Shown in pieces: positions 1 through 4,328 of a stretch of 5,563 nt of DNA; within the stretch, counting starts at the first letter, position 1; each line of letters starts with the position of its first letter. A program made the position numbers and the translations under genes. This DNA comes from an uncultured Collinsella sp. (GTDB lineage: Bacteria; Actinomycetota; Coriobacteriia; Coriobacteriales; Coriobacteriaceae), in assembly GCA_900543945.1 (NCBI GenBank), contig UQTN01000123.1:1-5563 (forward strand), written 5' to 3'. The notes beneath the pieces are model-generated. The model saw only the letters and a program-made list of their open reading frames with translations, ran no database searches and was not told the DNA's origin.

Positions 1-66
1 TGAAGTTATTGTGTGAGACATTTCATATCGAAATTCCAAATGAGTATAGATAACTGCAAATAACAG

Positions 67-98
67 TTTGTAGGGGAGTTCTGATACTCCCCTATAAA
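67..98. other. Strong stem-loop next to the terminator
   Basis: TAGGGGAGT (71-79) pairs perfectly with ACTCCCCTA (86-94) around the loop TCTGAT. The stem extends by one G-T and three A-T pairs to 67-98. No U tract follows in either direction, so alone it is not a textbook terminator. It may back up the terminator at 102-134 or protect an mRNA 3' end. Its outermost bases overlap the U tail of that terminator. Confidence 0.6.
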
Positions 99-101
99 AA
101 T

Positions 102-134
102 GGCTATTTATCAACTGTTTGTTGTGACATAGCC
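102..134. terminator. Probable bidirectional terminator
   Basis: GGCTAT (102-107) pairs with ATAGCC (129-134), and inside it CAAC (112-115) pairs with GTTG (121-124) around a 5-nt loop, with an imperfect 4x4 internal loop between. The minus-strand transcript runs from the hairpin into ATTTTTAT (101-94), and the plus-strand transcript into TTAATTTTTAATAATT (135-150). Both tails suit intrinsic termination. It begins 24 bp after the stop codon at 159 and would end that gene's mRNA, and that of any plus-strand gene converging from the left. The stem is short, so strength is uncertain. Confidence 0.5.
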
Positions 135-158
135 TTAATTTTTAATAATTAGCATATT

Positions 159-1112
159 TTAAAATCCGCCCATACCGGCAGAATAGGGATCGTCACAGGT
201 ACCATCGCTATACCAATGAGTAGACCCCACATAATTGCCATTTTCGTCATAAAGATCCATAGTTTTAATGACTACTTTGCCGCCGCCATTAGAGGAGCCT
301 CCCGAATAACCACTTCCGCCAGAATAGCCGCTTCCACTAGAATAATTATTACTGCTATAAGAATTGTTGGAATAATTGTTTTGCTGAGAAGCCCGCTGCC
401 GAGTCTGTGCCACTTCCTCTTGAGCCTTCGCCTCAGCTTCTGCTTTTGCCTTATTTACATCATCAATACGAGTTTGATAACGACTAATCTGTTCATTGAT
501 TTGATCAATGAACAGATTAGAATCCTTTTTGGCATCATCAAAAATAAGCTTCTGATTATCTTTATTAGAAATATCATTAAGAAGACCATTGAGGCTATTA
601 ATATGCTGCTGGAGAGAGTCAGTATCTTCAGTAGAATTTACATCAAAATTAACATGGTCAGCTAGAGAAGTATTCCACTCATTATTTTGAGCATTACGGC
701 AGTCTTTAATGATGGAATCGTATTTATTAAGCAACTTCGTCCAATCAGGGGAAGTGCCATCAGCATACTTAAATTTGTCATCAGAGATTTCTTTATTCAA
801 CATCTCTTTATTGTTTTGAGCATTTCTAATGGTATCAAGACGTTGCTCAAATGTTAGTAGCCTAGGATCAGCTTTAAAGGCAACAACACTATCGCTAGCC
901 TTTGAATACAAAACTTCAACCTGCTGATTATGTTCACTACATGCTTGTTTGTAATTGTAACCAGCATAACCACCGACGCAACCAGCAATAAGCAGAGCAA
1001 CGATACCGGAACCAATAATTACCCGCTTTTTAATCGAAGAATTCTCAACTTCTTCATTTTCCTGAGTATTATCTTCAGGATTATCAATCTTGTCATTGTT
1101 AAGATCGATCAT
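159..1112 (-). CDS. Unrecognised membrane-anchored protein with coiled coil and Gly/Ser/Tyr/Asn-rich linker
   Basis: I do not recognise the family of this 317-residue protein. Residues 1-27 are acidic and hydrophilic. A KKR triplet (28-30) precedes one hydrophobic segment (31-53), which by the positive-inside rule puts the N-terminus inside and about 265 residues outside the cell. Within the segment IAGC (42-45) matches a lipobox, but Cys45 is further from the N-terminus than usual, so a plain membrane anchor is equally possible. The outer part is mainly helical, contains RNAQNN twice (96-101, 139-144) and ends in an Ala/Glu/Lys-rich coiled coil (about 218-241). A low-complexity linker follows (244-278, with SGYSGGSGYSGGS), then a short C-terminal module with YDENGNYVG and HWYSDGT. 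The remaining cysteines are 58, 138 and 306. The gene is far richer in A+T than its neighbours, suggesting accessory or transferred DNA. GAGGGG 5 nt upstream supports the start; the stop is TAA. It is probably a cell-surface protein, but its function is unknown. Confidence 0.85.
   Translation of the reverse strand: MIDLNNDKIDNPEDNTQENEEVENSSIKKRVIIGSGIVALLIAGCVGGYAGYNYKQACSEHNQQVEVLYSKASDSVVAFKADPRLLTFEQRLDTIRNAQNNKEMLNKEISDDKFKYADGTSPDWTKLLNKYDSIIKDCRNAQNNEWNTSLADHVNFDVNSTEDTDSLQQHINSLNGLLNDISNKDNQKLIFDDAKKDSNLFIDQINEQISRYQTRIDDVNKAKAEAEAKAQEEVAQTRQRASQQNNYSNNSYSSNNYSSGSGYSGGSGYSGGSSNGGGKVVIKTMDLYDENGNYVGSTHWYSDGTCDDPYSAGMGGF
484..520. repeat. Perfect 17-bp inverted repeat with 3-nt spacer inside a coding region
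   Basis: The arms CTAATCTGTTCATTGAT (484-500) and ATCAATGAACAGATTAG (504-520) are exact reverse complements, separated by TTG (501-503). The repeat lies in the AT-rich gene over codons 198-210, and the spacer is exactly codon 204 (Gln). Both strands therefore encode almost the same peptide, NLFID-x-INEQI. It would form a long hairpin in mRNA or a cruciform in DNA. Its function is unknown. Confidence 0.95.
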
Positions 1113-1117
1113 CTTAA

Positions 1118-1123
1118 CCCCTC
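1118..1123 (-). promoter_or_regulatory. Ribosome binding site of the AT-rich gene
   Basis: GAGGGG on the minus strand lies 5 nt before the ATG at 1112. It is a strong purine-rich site that supports translation from that ATG. Confidence 0.6.
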
Positions 1124-1138
1124 AATATTAAATCTGCG

Positions 1139-1177
1139 AGCGGTTTATGCATCGGAAACTTACCGAGCCCAACCGCT
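1139..1177. repeat. Nested inverted repeat upstream of the AT-rich gene
   Basis: An outer perfect pair AGCGGTT (1139-1145) / AACCGCT (1171-1177) encloses an inner pair TCGG (1152-1155) / CCGA (1163-1166) with a 7-nt loop. It lies 26 bp upstream of the start codon at 1112. No U tract follows on the minus strand, so it is not a standard intrinsic terminator for rsmB. It could be an operator or a leader-RNA structure for the downstream gene. Confidence 0.45.
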
Positions 1178-1195
1178 TACTTTCACACCCGATTT

Positions 1196-1226
1196 ATTAA
1201 TCCCCATCCCAGAGAAATCATCTCAA
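1196..1226 (-). promoter_or_regulatory. Weak candidate promoter for the AT-rich gene
   Basis: On the minus strand TTGAGA (1226-1221) resembles a -35 box and ATTAAT (1201-1196) a -10 box. The spacer is 19 nt, longer than the ideal 17, and the -10 match is only four of six. The location, between the rsmB stop and the next gene, is sensible, but the match is poor. Confidence 0.22.
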
Positions 1227-1245
1227 ATTAGCCACCCGGGCATCT

Positions 1246-2649
1246 CTATGAGTTGCGCACCAGCCTGGCGCAGAAGTGGCCGTCGTAGGAGTCGGCGTTT
1301 ACCGGCACGCTTTGGAAGAGGCCTCGATCGTTCTGGCGTACGGATACGAGCTTCTTGGCCTGATCGAACTCGGGGAGTTGCAGAATCTGCGCCTCGGAGA
1401 GCGGCTCCAGGCTAAAACCGGTGCCCTCGGGAGAGTTCAGGAACGCTTCCACGACCTGTGTGTTCTCCTCGTCGAAGACCGAGCATGTCGCATAGATAAG
1501 CTCGCCACCAGCAGCCACGCGCGCAGCGGCTTCCTTGAGCATCGTCAGCTGCAGCTTGGGCAGCTCAACCGTCACATCCTTTTCGGTCAGGCGCCACGGG
1601 ATCTCGGGATGACGACGCATGGTTCCGGTGCCAGAGCACGGCGCATCGATAAAGACTGTGTCGAACTTAACCGGCTCGCCAAGCATGGCATCAAACGATG
1701 TGAGCACCTCATCAAGCTCGCAAGCATCACCAGAAACCGTACGAACGCCCTGAATACCGGCCTTATGCAGGCGAGCGAGATTCAGATCGCACTTGCGATC
1801 ATGCAGATCGAGCGCCGTATGCTGACGCTCATAGCCCGTACGCTTGGCCTGGCACATCATCACATAGGTCTTGGTGCCACGGCCGGCACCAATCTCAAGG
1901 CAGCTACCAGGGCGCGTGGCAGCCGTGGCGATAAGCTGGGCGTTAAGGTCCGAGGCCACGGCTGCAGCACGCTCAAATACGCCCGACGCAACCGTAACCT
2001 GGGCATCAACCGGGGCATGGCAACCCGGGAACACGGGTGCGACGAGCTGCGAGATATACGGATCGGGCTTGGTCGCAAAGGCGTTCTCATGCAGGGCCAG
2101 CGGCGCGGGGGCCAGATTGCCGGCAAAGTTAAGCGCACCCTCTGGCGTGTCAAACGACGCCATAATGCGAGCACACAGCCAGCGAGGAAGACCCATCAGG
2201 CGCGACAGACGAACCAAGCGTCGCTCGGACTCATCCACATCGGACGCAGTAGCAAAGTCCTCAACATTGTCCGCAACCTTATGCAGTACAGCATTGGCCA
2301 AGCCAGCGGCGGACTTAGCACCGCAGCGAACCAGCTCAACTCCCTGACTTACGGCAACACGGCCCGGCGTATGCAGGTAGAGCATCTCGAAGGCCGAGAT
2401 ACGAAGCGCCATGCGAACGCGCGGCGCAACCTTTTTGGGCTTATCGAGAAACTGATCGAGCAGCTCGTCCAAAATACCCTGCGTGGCGGCCACACCCAGC
2501 GCCAAGCGGGCGGCAAAAGCGGAATCGCGCTGGTCAATAGCCTTGGCGGAAGCACGGGAAGACAACACATCGCGCGCATACATGCCGCGGCGATCGGCCT
2601 CCATCAGCACATCGAGCGCAAGCTTGCGCGCGGGAGACAGCTTGCTCAT
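1246..2649 (-). CDS. rsmB: 16S rRNA (cytosine-5) methyltransferase, RsmB/Sun family
   Basis: RsmB uses S-adenosylmethionine to make 5-methylcytosine in small-subunit rRNA (C967 in E. coli). The 467-residue protein starts MSKLSPARKLALDVL. It has an N-terminal NusB-like RNA-binding domain (about 5-135) and a C-terminal Rossmann methyltransferase. The two cysteines of the mechanism are present: Cys338 in DAPCSGTG (335-342, motif IV) and Cys389 in YATCSV (386-391, motif VI, the nucleophile). The end DGHFCARLVR is typical of the family. The SAM-binding motif I reads LEIGAGRGTKT (251-261) rather than the usual DLCAAPGGKT, and the conserved QDEASQ-like stretch before it is not recognisable. This is therefore a divergent member, and the exact target base is inferred. 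It overlaps fmt by ATGA and is probably translated from the same mRNA. The stop is TAG. NOL1/NOP2/Sun family membership is secure; the RsmB name rests also on the NusB-like domain and the fmt neighbour. Confidence 0.93.
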   Translation of the reverse strand: MSKLSPARKLALDVLMEADRRGMYARDVLSSRASAKAIDQRDSAFAARLALGVAATQGILDELLDQFLDKPKKVAPRVRMALRISAFEMLYLHTPGRVAVSQGVELVRCGAKSAAGLANAVLHKVADNVEDFATASDVDESERRLVRLSRLMGLPRWLCARIMASFDTPEGALNFAGNLAPAPLALHENAFATKPDPYISQLVAPVFPGCHAPVDAQVTVASGVFERAAAVASDLNAQLIATAATRPGSCLEIGAGRGTKTYVMMCQAKRTGYERQHTALDLHDRKCDLNLARLHKAGIQGVRTVSGDACELDEVLTSFDAMLGEPVKFDTVFIDAPCSGTGTMRRHPEIPWRLTEKDVTVELPKLQLTMLKEAAARVAAGGELIYATCSVFDEENTQVVEAFLNSPEGTGFSLEPLSEAQILQLPEFDQAKKLVSVRQNDRGLFQSVPVNADSYDGHFCARLVRNS

Positions 2650-3566
2650 GACAAAACACCCCACGAAAGATCGGCACCCTGCAGGCCAGCAGCCCAAGCA
2701 GAAGCGGCCATAGCACGCTTGCCATCGGGCTTAACCTCAAGCAACTCAACCGAGCCATCGGAAAGACCAAGGTAAACACGCTTGGCCTTAACGAGAACCT
2801 GACCCTCAACAAGCGACACATCAGCAGGCGCAGCATCGAGCACGCGCACGGTCTTGCCGGCAATCACGCAACGAGCAGGCGCGGTATCGGACGAAGCCAG
2901 CACATGGCGCACGCAATCAAGCGCCGCCATGTGCGGATCCAGGCGCATCTCCTGCTTAGAAATCTTGGCAGCATGGGTAACGAGCGCCTCGTCCTGTTCG
3001 ATCCACACGGCGGTGCCATCGGCAAGAGAAGGAAGCGTATAGGCAAGCAGTTTACCGCCAAGCTCACCAAGCTCCATGGTCAGCGCCTCAGCATGCTTAC
3101 CGGCAACCGACGTGGAAGCCTGAGCACAATAAGCACCAGTATCCACGCCGTGCCCGATGCGCATGATAGAAACGCCAGCAACCTCATCACCAGCAAGAAT
3201 CGCGCGCTGAATGGGAGCAGCGCCACGCCAACGAGGCAGTAGCGAAGCATGAACATTCACAATACCAAGCGGCGCCATATGCAGCACCTCATCGGGCAAA
3301 ATGCAACCATAGGCAGCCACACAGAAAATATCAGCCTGGGCAGCCTGGAGCACCTCAACAACCTCAGGCGTCATACGATTAGCCTCAACAACCGGCAACC
3401 CCAGCTCAAGCGCCTTGGCCTTAACAGGAGAAGGCTCAAGCTTCTTACCACGCCCACGAACAGCATCGGGACGAGTAATTACAAGCGCAATCTCATTGCC
3501 TGTCTCAACAAGCGAAGTCAGCGAAGGCACAGCAAAATCAGGCGTACCCATAAACACAATACGCAT
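2646..3566 (-). CDS. fmt: Methionyl-tRNA formyltransferase
   Basis: The enzyme transfers a formyl group from 10-formyl-tetrahydrofolate to initiator Met-tRNA in the cytoplasm, making the fMet-tRNA used to start translation. The 306-residue protein begins with the family signature MRIVFMGTPDFAVPSL. A basic loop RPDAVRGRGKK (32-42) follows at the position used for tRNA acceptor recognition. The formyl-transfer core has NVHASLLPRWRGAAPIQ (104-120; catalytic Asn104 and His106) and GHGVDTG (138-144; catalytic Asp142). The rest, from about residue 205, matches the C-terminal tRNA-binding domain, which is more divergent here. The length is close to E. coli Fmt (about 315). The start is fixed by AGGAG 9 nt upstream. 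Its TGA stop overlaps the rsmB start (ATGA), which implies translational coupling. A terminator-like hairpin upstream suggests transcription separate from def. The identification is secure. Confidence 0.97.
   Translation of the reverse strand: MRIVFMGTPDFAVPSLTSLVETGNEIALVITRPDAVRGRGKKLEPSPVKAKALELGLPVVEANRMTPEVVEVLQAAQADIFCVAAYGCILPDEVLHMAPLGIVNVHASLLPRWRGAAPIQRAILAGDEVAGVSIMRIGHGVDTGAYCAQASTSVAGKHAEALTMELGELGGKLLAYTLPSLADGTAVWIEQDEALVTHAAKISKQEMRLDPHMAALDCVRHVLASSDTAPARCVIAGKTVRVLDAAPADVSLVEGQVLVKAKRVYLGLSDGSVELLEVKPDGKRAMAASAWAAGLQGADLSWGVLS
2657..2662 (-). promoter_or_regulatory. Ribosome binding site deciding the rsmB start
   Basis: GGGGTG on the minus strand, inside the end of fmt, lies 7 nt before the ATG at 2649. 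That ATG shares the sequence ATGA with the fmt stop. The longer in-frame start at 2697 would add 16 residues unlike the family N-terminus, so 2649 is preferred. Confidence 0.5.
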
Positions 3567-3574
3567 AAAGAACG

Positions 3575-3583
3575 TCTCCTCTC
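3575..3583 (-). promoter_or_regulatory. Ribosome binding site of fmt
   Basis: GAGAGGAGA on the minus strand contains AGGAG, 9 nt before the ATG at 3566. This is a good Shine-Dalgarno sequence and supports that start. Confidence 0.7.
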
Positions 3584-3589
3584 AACCAA

Positions 3590-3602
3590 AGCCGAGACGG
3601 CT
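3590..3602 (-). other. Small GC-rich hairpin in the fmt leader
   Basis: AGCCG-TCT-CGGCT on the minus strand forms a perfect 5-bp stem with a 3-nt loop. It is followed by TTTGGTT and lies just upstream of the fmt ribosome binding site. It could be a weak attenuator or a leader structure that affects translation. With only five base pairs it may be chance. Confidence 0.3.
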
Positions 3603-3680
3603 ACAAAGAACAGCGGAAAGCCAAGTCACCAGCCCATCCGCAATAACATTTCAACAAGAACAAATATACCCAAAACCAAA

Positions 3681-3709
3681 GAAAGAGCCGCAATAAAAGC
3701 AGCTCTTTC
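3681..3709 (-). terminator. Intrinsic terminator between def and fmt
   Basis: Read on the minus strand, the arm GAAAGAGCTGC (3709-3699) pairs over 11 positions with GCGGCTCTTTC (3691-3681), with one G-U wobble, around a 7-nt loop TTTTATT. The U-rich stretch TTTGGTTTTG follows at once (3680-3671). This is the layout of a Rho-independent terminator for transcripts coming from priA-def. In the plus direction no U tract follows, so it acts one way only. It starts 64 bp after the def stop and ends 115 bp before the fmt start. Confidence 0.75.
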
Positions 3710-3773
3710 AGCAAAGCACCTATCAGCGAAGACGCCCATCCCTGGCCCGACGGCACCCCGGGGACGGACAAAC

Positions 3774-4310
3774 CTACTCCGTCTCGCCCGGTCGAGCGCC
3801 GCGGGCCAGGGCGTCCTGGTACTCCTTGACGGCCTTGATCCTCTGCATCGGCTTCAGTCGCTCGAACATAGTGTTGCCATGCAGGTGATCGATCTCGTGC
3901 TGCAGGCACACGCAGAACAGGTCGCCCGAAGCCTCATAGCGAATCAGGTTGGCATCCAGGTCGTACGCCTCGACGACGACATGGTCGGGACGCTCGATCT
4001 CGCAGCTAATGCCAGGGATGGACAGGCAGCCCTCGCTAAACGGCACCAGATGGTCGCTCTGCTCAACAATGACAGGGTTGATGAGCACGTACGGGTCGTA
4101 GTCGTTCTTGTCGCTGTAGTCGCAGTCAATGGTGACGAGCTGAATAAGCTCGCCGATCTGCGGAGCAGCCAGGCCGCAACCGCCGTTGTCGAACATCATC
4201 TTCTTCATCTTCTCGGCAAGCGACTCGATCGCTGGGGTGATCTCCTCGATGACGGCGCACTCCTGACGCAGGCGAGGGTCGGGCGACAGTACGATTCCGT
4301 TGGCTTCCAT
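3774..4310 (-). CDS. def: Peptide deformylase
   Basis: This cytoplasmic metalloenzyme (iron or another divalent metal) removes the N-formyl group from the initiator methionine of nascent proteins at the ribosome exit. All three family motifs are present in the 178-residue protein: motif I GCGLAAPQIG (44-53), motif II EGCLS (93-97, metal ligand Cys95) and motif III QHEIDHLHG (137-145, ligands His138 and His142, catalytic Glu139). The length is normal for the family. The start at 4310 is preferred because AAAGGA is correctly spaced for it; the ATG two codons earlier (4316) would add Met-Ala. The stop is TAG. It follows priA closely, and its natural partner fmt is next downstream, but a 207-bp gap with an apparent intrinsic terminator separates them. 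That is odd, because def and fmt are often tightly linked. The identification is secure. Confidence 0.96.
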   Translation of the reverse strand: MEANGIVLSPDPRLRQECAVIEEITPAIESLAEKMKKMMFDNGGCGLAAPQIGELIQLVTIDCDYSDKNDYDPYVLINPVIVEQSDHLVPFSEGCLSIPGISCEIERPDHVVVEAYDLDANLIRYEASGDLFCVCLQHEIDHLHGNTMFERLKPMQRIKAVKEYQDALARGARPGETE

Positions 4311-4315
4311 GGCCA

Positions 4316-4321
4316 TCCTTT
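4316..4321 (-). promoter_or_regulatory. Ribosome binding site deciding the def start
   Basis: On the minus strand AAAGGA lies here, directly before two in-frame ATG codons (4316-4314 and 4310-4308). It abuts or overlaps the first ATG, which is too close for initiation, but sits 5 nt before the second. This favours the 4310 start. Confidence 0.55.
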
Positions 4322-4328
4322 CGGGTTG

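Noticed and set aside
290..380. Short degenerate repeats at the 3' part of the AT-rich gene
   Set aside because: They encode the low-complexity Ser/Gly/Tyr/Asn linker. The units are irregular and do not form a CRISPR or a tandem array with spacers.
216..665. A 149-codon plus-strand ORF in the AT-rich gene
   Set aside because: It is opposite the surface-protein gene, which has a good ribosome binding site. The only familiar segment, NLFIDLINEQI, is forced by the 484-520 palindrome, and no ribosome binding site is evident.
1205..1245. A terminator directly after rsmB
   Set aside because: Only a 4-bp GAGA/TCTC pair and a CCCGGG palindrome are present, without a following U tract.
2650..2697. 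A 16-residue N-terminal extension of RsmB starting at 2697
   Set aside because: The added residues (MGCWPAGCRS...) do not resemble the family N-terminus. The ATG at 2649 has a spaced GGGGTG and the typical ATGA overlap with fmt.
1276..2775. A 499-codon plus-strand ORF opposite rsmB
   Set aside because: It is antisense to rsmB, which has its full motif set. The translation is Arg/His/Gly-rich and low in recognisable structure, as expected from a shadow frame.
3601..3909. A 102-codon minus-strand ORF overlapping the end of def
   Set aside because: It is out of frame with def over more than a third of its length. Its Leu-rich tail comes from the T-rich terminator region.
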